A DNA stretch of 64,000 bases from Diorhabda sublineata. Lineage: Eukaryota; Arthropoda; Insecta; Coleoptera; Chrysomelidae. The DNA lies in the NCBI RefSeq assembly GCF_026230105.1, contig NC_079484.1:4231805-4295804 (forward strand), read 5' to 3'. A program made the position numbers and the translations under genes. Shown one piece after another: positions 45,967-58,180 of the stretch; the first letter of the stretch is position 1; every line of letters begins with the position of its first letter. The notes under the pieces were generated by a model that searched no databases, had not been told where the DNA came from, and saw only the letters and a program-made list of their open reading frames with translations.

Positions 45967-46956
45967 TTTAGATATCATTCTGAGTAAGGATCCAGAATCA
46001 GCTAATAGGTAAAAGTTCTTCTGTGTTAAAAGTCTACAGACTATTACTGTTACTTTTATTAATGACATTTATATCTATTTGATGGAAAACAATCAAAGAT
46101 TGTTTCGCAGTCGAATACTTTACAGCTTGTTTTCTTTTTCAATTATCGATGCATTGTTTACATTGAATAGACTTTGTTTTAAGATACTTTGAGCAAATGC
46201 AATTTCTGGTGGTCTGTACACAACGTGATAGCTTTTTAATGCTAATTTATTAAACCTACAAGAATTTAGGTCGCTAAAGTCACTATATATTTAAAATTTT
46301 ATATCGATGACTATCTTTTACATACTCTGTTCATTAATACTTAAAGAGAAATCTATAGGCAAATGTATATTCAGTAATTTTTGAAAAAAAATTGAACTGA
46401 AGTCTTAATAGTTCTGATAAGCCATCCTACACCCTTAAAAAATAATTATTAAGGGAATGAAATGATTTAATATACGAAGTAGTTTGGTGAAATAATTACA
46501 GATAATTATAACGGAAAGAATTCTTTGTACTGACTCAAAATTGATGGCATAAATACTACTTTTTAAGCACACCTCGTATTTATTTATATACTCGCTCTTT
46601 GTCTATCAAATATCAGATAATAACTAAAAGAAATATTAAACTTACAGGACCAAATAAACAGAATTCTTAGATATGGAAAAGACATTAGATAAAAAAAATT
46701 TATATTCAGGATTCAGTTATTTTTTTTTTATTAAATCCGGTAAAAACGGCTTTCAAATATTTTGTCTTTAATAGTCGAAAAGTTGTTTTTGGAATTATTT
46801 ATTTTAGACCACTATAATAAATTATTTCATTTGGTATAATTAAGATGGATTTTAAGATTATATTTTAAAAATTTATTGCCACTGATATAAAAAAGTACTA
46901 AAATTATAAATACAAAAACAGGTTTACCATACCAGAAAATTGCCAGACAATTTATT

Positions 46957-47992
46957 TTATAGTTCTTCCAATATAAATTGCAGAAGACAGTTATACGAGG
47001 ATCAATCAATATTTCATAAAAACGCACGGCACTAATACTAAATTAAGAAATGAAAAATAATGTTTACCCCTCGTAAACATCTAACAAACCGTCAGTCCAC
47101 ATGGACTCATCATCTCCACTGTTAACCAAGGAAAACATCGTAAACATAAATGCATTTCTATTGGCCGAAGCTGTCTGAAGGCGTATGAACGCAATTCCTT
47201 TGAAATATTTTTGATAGACAGTCTACGATAAATTTCTTTAAATAAATATAAATACGGCGTTATTTAGTAAATGGAAAATATTCAGCAATCTGATAATGCA
47301 ATCATAATAACATTTGCTGAATTAAATAGAGTAAATAAATTTTCTATTTATCGAGTAGTCACGAAAGGGGTTGCTGTGGGTCATTCACGGAAACGAAAAA
47401 CTAAAATCAGTTGACAAAGCTACTCAAGTTTATAGTTTAATTAAGAGAACAGGATTGCATTAGAAGTAATACAGCAAAAGGTAGCAAATTATCCAGAATA
47501 CAATTATACCTGTTTAGAAATATTGCGTCAAGTTTTGTCAGCATGTGGTTTTAAATACAAAAAACTGAATAAACGGATGGTAATAACCGAATCGTTAAGG
47601 ATAGTTCACACAAAAGGGGTCAGTTCACGTCTGGTACCCTGTTTAAACCAAACGCCCTTACAGGCAGGTACATTTTACTCATCTATTTACGTTTTATAAT
47701 TTATAATTCAGTTGTAGCAAGTTAACGAGGTATAATAATGATTTTTTTCCAAATTCCAAGTAGGACTGCATTTAAGTGCATTTGTCTAAATAACGAGCGT
47801 ATCATGCTGTCCAATTTATAATGATTCGATTGCCCTTAAACGAATACTTTCCCGCATAAGATATACATATTTTTAAAAGTATTTATAAAAATAATAAATT
47901 TATAAAATGAGGTATCTACGCCTATGGTAGATCAAACAAAATTGCCGGCAAGGGTTTTTATAATCTGCAATTTATATTGGAAGAACTTATAA
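46957..47992 (+). mobile_element. Tc1/mariner-like remnant with inverted ends
   Basis: AGTTCTTCCAATATAAATTG (46961) is inverted at 47964-47985. Between them, 47460-47590 (+) reads LEILRQVLSACGFKYKKL then RMVITESLRI, a helix-turn-helix block of Tc1-like transposases. The catalytic part is gone. Confidence 0.5.
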
Positions 47993-48929
47993 AACTATTC
48001 TATGATAATCTCTTTGGGTGAAAACTAGTCGACAGTTGTCAAAATTTGTAATTAAAACAACCAAATTCTACATAAATAACTTTCTTTCGTTTGCACATTT
48101 GAAATATTGATTAATTGATAAAAATTAAGTAACTTATTAGCCCGGCCTTTTTTCAGTTTAAAATTGCTTTCACTTTGTAAAACATCGCAACAAATTGCTT
48201 TTTTTCTTATTCAAGATACATTTGTGTTTCTCTACTTTCTATTAATTTATTTTATTATACTATCTTCACATGACAACCGCAAAAACCACCTGTTAATGTT
48301 CTCACATTAATTTATATACTTGACATGTATACCAGGTCCGGAATTCTCAATTCACTCCTCTACGTATGGTGTAGACGGTATTAATTCCCTCTCTCGTTCG
48401 AGACACTTTGTCTATACTGCGCATGCTTCATGCGCGCAAAAGTTGCGCAGAAATAAGTAAGGCGCTCGGAGGAGAGAGAACGATACACTATTTGTTTCAC
48501 TTCGTCGGAACACCTTCTACTTATATGCAAAATAGTTTCTAGTTCTGTACATGTACTTGTGCTGTCAATCAAAGGTAATTCTAACCTAAAACCATTTTTA
48601 AATAGTATCAGTAACCTCAAACATTCCAAATTCACATTCAACTGAGAATAAATCATAAGTAATTTTTTCCTTACTTTCTTCTAACTCAGGAATTTTTTGG
48701 GGAAATTTTATTTACATTTATATTTTATATCATGTCTATTGAATACCTCAATAATTTTGTGAATGCATCGACTCACTGCAGATTGGGAGATACCCAATAA
48801 TTGTTACCTACACCTTAGTGTAGGTAATAGTTCAATAATTAGTTCATTTTAACATTTAGACAGCATTAACAACTTTTAATGGTATAAAAATTTTGTAATA
48901 AATACCTAGCAGCTACATATTTTTTATAA

Positions 48930-49640
48930 GGTATACACAGATGGAACTGGAGCAGCCTTCTACTCTGAAAACCTGTCGAAATTCCTCCTATTACATATAT
49001 CCACTCTGTTGAACTGTTTGCCATTCTAAAAGCACTTGAGAAATTTGAGAAAATTGGATCCAAGAATGTCCTGATAACAGATTCTCAAAGTTCACTAACT
49101 GCAATCTGTCAGCGATATCCCAACCATCTTCTTGCCATATTAAGAAGGAGCTACTCACTTGCAGAAACAACAATATATATGATAATTTCTTGTGGGTTCC
49201 ATCCTACACCGAAATAGGGAAATGATAGAGTACATCGATTAACAAAAAATGCATACAACAACATGCAATCAATGAAGAGTAACTATATAGTACATATCGA
49301 TTTCAAGCAAGAACATCCAAGAAAAATTGCAAGGAAAAGCAAATCAGAACCTTAGGAAATCGTTGAAAATTATCACGACTATAACTCCAACAACATAAGT
49401 AGAAGAAAACAAGTCTATGAATACATACTCATATCACACATGACTACCTATTACTGGAAAATCACAAACCAAATGCGAGATGTGCAATAGTCTTAATCGA
49501 CTGTTTAAAATATGATGACGAACGAAAAATAAATCAACTACCATACTCACTGGAGAAGCTACTTCAAGTTGACCCAAAGAAACTTATGAACTATCTGAAA
49601 TACTGCAAACTAAGTAGTAAAATGTAGATTTAACAATCGA
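48930..49640 (+). pseudogene. Non-LTR retrotransposon RNase H and C-terminus
   Basis: Broken frames give YTDGTGAAFYSENLS, then ELFAILKALEKFEKIGSKNV and TDSQSSLTAICQRYPNHLLA: the RNase H domain with its first and third acidic positions. Later come HMTTYYWKIT and CLKYDDERKINQLPY, a C-terminal Cys-box region. Jockey/I-like with RNase H; frameshifted and dead. It lies in lectin intron 2, same strand. Confidence 0.8.
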
Positions 49641-50353
49641 ATGTATCAAACCTCAATTACTCGCTAATAACCCTGCGTGGTTGATGCGTAAAAAAACCAA
49701 AAAAATCTTACCACTAGTTTTCACAGGTTCGTCCAGATATATTCTTATTGTGTCAAAACATATCTGAAAGTTTTGGTTAGTTGGCCTACATACTTTTCTA
49801 AATTGGTCATTCTGAGTTGCATTAAAGGGTCTCTTCAGCTTCTTTTAGTTCTTCCAGCAGTTCAATTTACAGAAGAAAAACAGTTTTTCAATAAAAATGA
49901 TAGGTTAGAATTGTCTATTTACATGCGAATGAAGCTCTACGCGTTCCTATTGCGTGAGAATCGAGACAATCGATCAATCGCATTCAATGACATCGATATC
50001 GCTCCAAACGAGGACCTGAGAATACGGACACAAGATTTTTGTCATAGATGAGTGCAAGGTTATGTGATCGTAATTATTAATTCAACAATATGAAATTATT
50101 AATTGGAATTATATTTTATGATATTAATATACATCTCATTATGAAAAACAAAATTAACAAAAGACAATAGTAGTAATTTCCCAGAACCTGAATTAGAAGG
50201 TGTGAAATTTTTTCTCATATAGCTGTCACACAATTTCAATTACCATCCCAAGGTAAACGTTTCCTTGTTTATAAACTCTATAAATATTCGAAAAAGGATC
50301 TTCAAATATTCTACTTTTAGAATTGATGGTGGGTATATATATTTTGTAAACGT

Positions 50354-50595
50354 CAGTAGCGTAGACAGGATTTTGAAATGGGGGGTTACAAGGCTACCAA
50401 CCTTTGCCTGTACTTACTCATATATGTTACTAGTCTTCTAAATCTAAAATATGATTTATAGTAAACATTCACTTTATAGTTTTACTACGGATTAATTTAT
50501 TTTGTCCCCTCTTTTTTACGTCCTGTAACCGATATTATTGATTATTTATTGTTGTGGTATGTTGCAGCTCTGAATCCTCCGGAGCTACGCCACTG
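50354..50595. mobile_element. hAT MITE, 242 bp
   Basis: Ends CAGTAGCGTAGAC and the inverse of CAGTGGCGTAGCTCC. Flanks GTAAACGT (50346-50353) and GTAAACGA (50596-50603) match 7/8, the hAT 8-bp duplication. Same terminal motif as the hAT at 22601. Confidence 0.88.
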
Positions 50596-50964
50596 GTAAA
50601 CGATAAATTTATGTTTGAAATTAATAATCGATTTTTTACGTGCTGTAATATTATTGACTTATTTCTTGAGATTGTTTTGGTTGATTTTGGGGCCTCTTTT
50701 ACAGTCCCAAGGAGGAGTGTTGTAGCTTGGAAACCCCCTAGGACTAAGCACACACAATTATTACATCTTTTGCATTAAAAATTAGCACTTATATCTGCCA
50801 GTTGAAGTAATTCATTATACAGTCATTTTTAACTTTACCGTTAGCCTATTTCAACGTCCATGGCACTTTTATGTCTATTATCGTGCATTGAAAAACACTT
50901 AAAACCTTGCAATCTTTTTTAAAACATCGTTTTTATAGATGTCCAATTCTAAAACAGATGATTA

Positions 50965-52213
50965 TAGTCCAGTCATTTTAGATTTTATCTGCGGAATAAT
51001 TCCTAGTGAGCTGAATTTTTGTACACACCTTTATTGCGATGTTGTAATGAATATGTGAAAAGTCGACATCGATATCGTGGTGACTAGGAAAGTTATAAAG
51101 GTCAAAAGGTCACGAAAATCAGTTTTTGGTAAATATCTCGCGATCTATTGCTCGAAGGTCAATAGCGGTTATTATGAAAATTGTTCCTTGTAAAATTATC
51201 TACAAAAAATGTCTTCTGCATTTTTTTTGTGAAATTAACCGTTTTCGAAGTACAGCACTCGTTTCCCCATCACCTACGTGGTAGAATGTAAGGCCCGTTT
51301 TTTTTTACATGATTAATAATCCATGATACTCAAAAAAAGGTTTTCTTATTCAAAAACAAATAATTTTTCATAAGAATTCAGTAAGACGTAAAAAAAATAA
51401 ACTTTGATATATAATTTCTTTTTATTCATTGTCGATAACTTCAGTTTCTCTATCAGTAATAGTTGCAGACTCATTTCTAGTTTTACATCTTCATAATTTC
51501 CATCATTTTCTTAACCTGCGTTTAAGCATGACTGGCCAGGTCAATATCCACCAACTTTTGAATCCACATTTACCGCTACAACCTTTCGTATAATTACAAA
51601 AGGTGGCGTTCGGGAGAATATTGGGTGCTGGTGGTGATAAAGTGGTTATTGGCTGTAGTATATTATTTTTCAACTCCCAACCCCACTGTTCTGGATCAAT
51701 TTCTCTTCCTAGCCAGGTCCAGGTTTGTATTTAATAATATATTCGATAAATATGCTGTTGAGCTGCTAAATTGTTTATAAACACCTTCATGGCTTTCGAT
51801 TTTCCTCTCCCAAAAAGTACTGAAGTTGAATCACATCCGGTCAATCTGGATTCTTGTAAGGCTTCAATCGAGTATATTTTTGTTTCAACATATTTTTTTC
51901 CTGTTTTTAAAAAAAATTGATAAAGGTTGATCAACTATTTGCGTGCATGTATCACTCATTATGAAAATTGTTTAAGAGCAGAAAACAACGTGTTTAACAC
52001 TCAATAAATAATTTTCAACCGAACTACACTCAGTCCGACAAGTAGTATCAGGTATAAAGGGACAATTTTTGTTGATAATCTTACTAGAAACAATTTTGTA
52101 ATCTTTTGACCTTTGTAACTTTGTTTGTTCACATCTTCATTACAAACATTCAGCTCGTTAGGAATTTTTCCGAAGATTGGGGTTTAATATGCCTAAATAA
52201 AATGACTGGACTA
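50965..52213 (-). mobile_element. 1.25-kb inverted-repeat element with Cys-rich protein remnant
   Basis: Left TAGTCCAGTCATTTTA (50965) is inverted at the right end (52213), with imperfect similarity extending about 170 bp (including GAGCTGAAT and AAAGGTCAAAAG). The flanks are both ATTA (50961-50964; 52214-52217), a possible 4-bp target duplication. The minus strand encodes LTGCDSTSVLFGRGKSKAMK (51934-51731 ORF). Further on, in another frame near 51720-51540, it reads WGWELKNNILQPITTLSPPA and FCNYTKGCSGKCGFK. These resemble the end of a widespread, unnamed insect protein with a GCDTTS-FxGK motif and a CNC-GC-C-C tail. Confidence 0.7.
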
Positions 52214-52266
52214 ATTAATATCACACAACAGAATCATTTTTTTTAATCAGCAATAGTGAACAATAA

Positions 52267-52790
52267 AGCTAAGGATACATTTTTAACACATGTCGTGTTA
52301 ACACGCATTAACAGGTGTTATATAACATACAACACGCTTTAACACGTCATAGCGCGTGTTTTCAATATCTACTTTGGTCAGATTTTCGTCTTGCTTCTCT
52401 AAAATTTGTATTTTGCTTCTTTAATTTACTTTATAGTAAATTGTAAGCCACGACGAATTCCTTCTTGGTCATCCTGATGTACATTTTACACCTGTCATCG
52501 TCATTGCTAATTTCGGGCCACATAACAAGATATTCACCACATTCGTGCCTACGTTGGTTTATTGGATGAACCCAGTACTCCTTGGATTCATATCGTGGCA
52601 CAACCAATCTCATCTCTTCTTGTAGGTGCTCCATTATATTATAAGCTCCGGAGGATTGTAAATGTGTGTTGTGTGAACCTGAAGGTCGAGGATACTACTT
52701 AACAGGTTAAAAACATCAAAATGTCAACTGGCACACACGTTTTATAACACACATAAGTGTCCGGCACGTATTAAAAATGTGTCCCGAGCT
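52267..52790 (-). mobile_element. PIF/Harbinger element, second copy, internally deleted
   Basis: Ends AGCTAAGGATACATTTTTAA and the inverse of AGCTCGGGACACATTTTTAA are flanked by TAA (52264-52266; 52791-52793). ORF 52634-52431 (-) encodes KEYWVHPINQRRHECGEYL and MYIRMTKKEF, the N-terminal HARBI1-like block. The catalytic part is absent. Confidence 0.85.
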
Positions 52791-53099
52791 TAAAGGATGC
52801 AAAGAGTGTCAATTAATTTTATTCCAGCTATTGTAAACTTCTGTCGATTGATACAATAAATCACAATCAAGTAATAATCGTGTTATCAGCTTCTCCGACA
52901 AAAACACGCGATTTTTGTGTATTGTGTAAGTTCTCTAGGGAAACGCTGAATACTTGTTAATGTTGTTACCTTGTAAGGAAACGGTGACTAACGAAAAAAT
53001 ATAATTCTCATATCGCCGTTATATGAGCAGAGACTTGATAACCTTCAACTTCAAAATATCAAAGATCGACGTTACACAATTTTTATATAACTGCATAAC

Positions 53100-53652
53100 T
53101 CTTCTTGCCTTTCGGGTTGATCTATGAGGGCCTTTACTAATTTACGTACAACGTTTAATATACGAGGATGGTCCCATAAAACTGATGTCATGACCTTGCC
53201 TGTAGATGGAACGACCTTTGCCTTCTTTGGAGCCGATTCTCCCTATTCAGTTCATTGTTTTTTTGTTTTCAGTGTGAAGTTATGGACCCACGTTTCATCC
53301 ATGGTTATGAAACCGCACAAAAATGAAACGCGCCTCTCCTGTACAAACTTTCAGTTAACATGCGATATATATCACTGTTTGAAATACCTGCTACGTCAAA
53401 AGATCATCCAGTACCACTTTGTGGATTTTCTTCCAACATTTCTGGAGTCGTAACCTGATTTGGTCGACCATTGCGATGCTGGTCTTCGTAGATGGTACGG
53501 CTTCGTTTAAATTCTGCTACCCAATATTTTACAATTGATAACGAAGCAATAATCTCATTCAGAGCAGAATCTAGCTCAGTTTTCATATTCGTTGGGCTAA
53601 CGCCTTTCAAATAAAAGTATTTTATCTCATAACGATAACCAATTTGTCCCAT
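53100..53652 (-). pseudogene. Mariner transposase, decayed
   Basis: ORF 53652-53404 gives the N-terminal HTH: YEIKYFYLKGVSPTNMKTEL, then IVKYWVAEFKRSRTIYEDQH and RNGRPNQVTTPEM. After stops, 53310-53120 continues with ETWVHNFTLKTKKQ and PPKKAK-like sequence and VMTSVLWDHPRIL (first catalytic block). Antisense in lectin intron 2, close to exon 3. Confidence 0.85.
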
Positions 53653-53968
53653 GTTTACAAATTCACGTTAAATATTAATACTAAACAACGTGGTGTCTTC
53701 AAACTTGAAACTACCGCCATCTATAAGTCAGACCGGGTAATTCTGGGTCCATCCTGGTAATCTTAGCTTCTGGTTGGACTATTGGAATAACCATATGGCG
53801 AAAGCAAGCAAAGATACTAGTGGTAAACGATATTAGCAGAGTTCTAAAGAATTTTTGCTTGAATGGTCACTTTTAGAAATTCAAAATAGCGGACTTACTG
53901 AACGAATATCAGAAGCGAACTAGTTTCCGAGTGATTTTTAGAGTAATGATATTTTTTTTTTGTTTTAG

Positions 53969-54351
53969 ATGATGTCCCATTCATCTGGACATCTGGAAGA
54001 TTGTGCGATTTCAAAGGTTGCGAAAACCGCGCTGATCTCGAACCCAAGAACATCTTTGGTTGGTTCTGGTCTGCTAACCGAGAAAAGATCCAACCGACCA
54101 ATAGAGTACCAAACGGATGGAGCTACAACCCATGGTCGCAAACAGGTCATAAGAAACAACGTCAACCAGATAACGCTGAATTCGACATCAACAGAACCTC
54201 AGAATCATGCCTGTCAATTTTGAATAATGTTTATAATGACGGTATTGCATGGCATGATGTGGCTTGTTATCACGAAAAACCCATCGTTTGTGAAGATTCT
54301 GATGAGTTATTGAATTATGTAGCATCCACGAATCGTGGAATTCGTTTATAA
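53969..54351 (+). CDS. C-type lectin, coding exon 3 (carbohydrate-recognition domain)
   Basis: Begins after a long pyrimidine tract and TTTTAG, joining exon 2 in phase 1, and ends at TAA 54349-54351. The complete product is 233 aa. Seen: FIWTSGR (residues 112-117), conserved C119/C124, a family-specific insert GWFWSANREKI through NGWSYNPWSQTG, QPD at 172-174 (galactose-type position), C187, WHDVACYHEKPIVCE (201-215) with the two closing disulphide cysteines, and tail ELLNYV. The insert and tail suggest the conserved insect group to which Drosophila Schlaff/Clect27 may belong, a lectin needed for cuticle compactness; this orthology is a guess. AATAAA follows near 54436. Confidence 0.93.
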
Positions 54352-57300
54352 ATAAGTTTTATACTTTTATTAGATTCTTTGTTATAGTTTTCAGAATTTC
54401 ATCGAACAAAAAAATCCAAAAATGGAATAATGTTAATAAAATAATTAATCATAATATATTCAGTACCAGTTAAGATCAGGCCCAATTTTGTTGCAAACAT
54501 TATACAACAAAATTAAAACTTTTTTCCTCAAATTGTAGATATGAATTTTTTCAAATTGATAATAAAAGTAAAAAAAGTATATGCTCTATATTATCAACAC
54601 AGCTTTTACGTAAATTAGTTTTATTTTTTTATTGGTAATAATAATAATAATAATAAGGGGTGGGTAATTTATAATGAGTAACCCCATACACGTGGTGATT
54701 CAGCTTTTTGACTTATGACTCATTTTTAATTTTGCAATGAAAAATTACAATTTGGAAAAAATGCAAGAAATATCACGAAAAATTCTAATAAATTTAACTA
54801 TTTCACTGGATTCTCATACTATTCTTTGAATACCCCAAATATCTGTAATTTCATTAGCATTGAAATCACTCAACATCAAAATAGGAATTCACAAAAAAGC
54901 TTATTTGTGTTAAATCAATTTCTGTATAGAATCGGTCTACAGTTATGTCATTTTAACAGCAATAAAACATATACATCCTTAAAATTAGACTAATACTTTA
55001 AGTGGCCTTAAGTATTATTGATACTTACTTTGGTGCTGAAACGTATAACATTATTCGTTTTAGTCAAAAGGAATTTACTCTTGTGATTCACCATTGAAAA
55101 AACAAAAATTTTGCCACAACTGCTTTCTACCACAAAGTTGGATAGTTTTTCCTTTTATTCATTAGTCTACGTCGATTAACAGATCATTTTAACATACATC
55201 TGGTGATTTCGAAGTCAACATAACGTGAAGCTAAATTTTCCAATTAAATTTTAACCTCACTTTTATTGTTTGCAGGATAACTGTCTTGCTTAAACCGTAT
55301 ATTCATTCATACATTCAAAAGGTTCTTCTAATTTGATTTTGAATCATATTTGTCCAAAATTTCATCTGTTAAATATTTTTCTTGAAAGCCAAATCATCAC
55401 TCACACTTTCCCACTACATTCTGGTAAAGAGGTATCCAATGGGACAGTTGAATTGTTTCCAGTACTGTATCAATGTAATATAAAACTAGTTTTCCTTTTT
55501 TTAGGCAAACTTCATTTCGGAAATCCTTTGGTAAAGATTTGAATTAGTGTAAGTAGTTCAACATGTCTTTCGGCTTGTTACGTTTTTCTTCAAACATTTT
55601 GAAAATTCCTTTTTTCACGTGTTTTGGCAAAGTAGTCAGTTCGGATTTTTGAAGAAATTAATTTGTTATCGACCTCCCACTTCCAATCGAGAAACTTAAT
55701 AACCTCGAAATTGAATCAAATTCTTCCTCTACACTTCGAATCAAAGTAAATTTTACTAAATTTGTAGTAATTTTAATCTTTATATTCGATGGTAGGTTTT
55801 CCTTGTTATTTTCTCATCTTTCTTCAAGTAGTATTGTGCAACACACATATTTTTAATCATGTAAGACATTGTTAATGGTCTCGTCTATTTTTCACGCTTT
55901 TTGAGAATTACTAACGATGTTATCTTGTCTCATCTTATGGTTGAAATGTTTAGGATTTCATTATTTTTTTCTCAACTATATTTTAACAATTCATATTTTA
56001 ATCAATTTTACCATTCCAATATTTGATTTTTTAACTTAGTATTGGAACTTATCATTATTTTTTTGTTAAGCTTATGGTTATTATTGTTATATGTTATAGG
56101 ATTTACAGCATTTTGCTATCAATAGATTAACATTAAGACTTTAAAGTCTTAGATTCGATTAGAGGAGCAGCTTTTTTTTCGCTGCTCTTTTTTCCCTATT
56201 GTTTCATTTAGTATTTTCAATAAGTGAGCACTACTATACTTTCTTGTTACAAATCACCCCAATCTTGTTGTTCTAGACTGGTAAGTTTACAAAAAAAGTA
56301 ATTCTTCGAATTTCTTTTTGTCTCCGAGGAGAAGAGATGTAACATAATTTTTGTTTATTATATTAGTGTAAGTAATTGGAGTGTAAACAAAAACTGAAAA
56401 TTATTTATTAGTTTGTGATTTAAATAAATAAGTACAAATTGTATATTTGTGACACAAATATTTCTCAACCAAATTTACTGCCTAATGAATGTGTTCAGTA
56501 AACATTAAATTTCTAATCTTTTTGATTTTGAAAACTGTAACAATTGAGGATATTTTTCTGTACAGCAGATGTTTCCATTCTCTTGCTAATCTTTTTATTT
56601 CAATTAGGGTCTTTCCTTTCTTATCTCCTATTTTCCTTATTTGGTCTATCTACTTCCTTCTCGGACTATCTCTTTTTTTATAGTACTTCCTGCTTCCATA
56701 ACTTTTTTTGTAACCCCAATTTCCTCTTCGTATAATTTTAAACATTGTAAAAAAGATGTATATTTATTTTTATAATAGTTTATATTTTTCATAAGTGCAG
56801 CTATATTATTGTAAATTTCAGAATTGCTTTAACATCAGCTTGATAGTAAGTTTGTTTCTTAATATTAAGAAATCACATACTTATGTAGACCTCTTCATAA
56901 TAAACAAACATAGATCTTTTAAGCTCAGGAAAAGCTGGATCTGGAATCACTATAAACAACTAGCATCAACTAGTCAATGTTGTCAGATTGTGTCTTATAT
57001 GTTTAGATATAATAAAAGTTTTTTTTTGTATTTGGGACTTAATATCCTAATAGTTTTAAAGGATTTGTATGAGTAGTTTTCAGAACCAGTAGACCTCTGT
57101 TCTATCTGTGATACCCAACTTCTTTGCGCCCTACTAAAGTCTTTGCCTCTTTTATATTTTGAATACACTATTCATTAATTCATATTTATGAGAGTTTTCG
57201 TTTTTCATACTCTAACAATGCACTGAAATATCTCAAAAAGTTTTTATTTGTATGTTGAAAAATCTAGAAGATTCGATTTTGATAAAATTTGAATATTTTA

Positions 57301-57564
57301 CAATGTGTTTAGACAGGGGTGGCTTTAAACCTACAAAAGTATGTGATTATATAATAATATGATTTTCGGTTTTTATTTATGGAATTAATAAATGTCTTTT
57401 ATTTTATTACGTTGATTTCTAACTTCAAGTTTATTTAGGAAAAATTATTATCCTATTTATTTTTTATAAATTATTTTCTGAAATAAAAGTATTTTTAACT
57501 TAATCTCGTGATAAGGCCCAAACTCACATTATCTCCTGTATTACTCACAATTAGAGAATACATT
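54352..57564. other. Lectin 3' region and intergenic
   Basis: An (AAT)n microsatellite stands at about 54641-54656. A short GC hairpin with T runs (GAGCAGC, then GCTGCTC near 56164-56188) is seen. No gene is supported. Confidence 0.45.
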
Positions 57565-57606
57565 ATAGTAAGAGAATCTAAAAAAGTTTTTAGATTCTCT
57601 TACTAT
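57565..57606. repeat. Perfect hairpin, 20-bp arms
   Basis: ATAGTAAGAGAATCTAAAAA is followed after two bases by its exact complement. May be the end-to-end junction of a small foldback element. Confidence 0.9.
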
Positions 57607-57639
57607 TAACTAGACGAAGAAGTCAAAAAAAAACTAAGG

Positions 57640-58180
57640 ATAAATATTTAGCAGTAAACAGCATGGGACAGTACCAAAAAATTAAAAGAAGACCGAAAGG
57701 TCACAACTACCCCGAATAAATTAGAGAACTAATTCAAGAAAGCCAGAAAAACTTGGCGGAAGACCAAAACTGCAGAAAATAAGAACACCCAGCAAATAAG
57801 AAAAGAAATAAACAAAATCAACAACGAATGGATATAAGTGCTGGAAACTAACAGATAGACAGGATGAAAATATAGAGGCTGTGGAAATGGAGTACTTAAG
57901 AAGGTCATGCAGGATATCCAGAACAGAACATATAAGGAATGAAGATATACGACGAATAACAAGTCGAGTACACACGACTTCAGACATTAAGCAACAGCTC
58001 TGGTATGGACATGTGATGAGGATGGAGCAGGAAAGATGGCCAAAGAAAGCATTGATGTATCAACCGCAGAATAGAAGGAAACAAGGAAGACCCTCAAGGA
58101 CCTGTAAACAGACCAATTCTTCTCGAATGCAATTGGCACGTGATGATCAACAAAAGGCAAACGTATTTGTTTCATACTAA
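57640..58180 (+). pseudogene. Non-LTR retrotransposon C-terminus, third copy
   Basis: ORF 57881-58180 encodes EMEYLRRSCRISRTEHIRNE, QQLWYGHVMRMEQERWPKKA and RKQGRPSRTCK, the C-terminal block common in insect endonuclease/RT elements. Upstream sequence is broken. Different lineage from the copies at 21.0 and 33.0 kb. Confidence 0.8.

Noticed and set aside
57721..57987. Hydrophobic minus-strand ORF
   Set aside because: Antisense of the retrotransposon C-terminal fragment.
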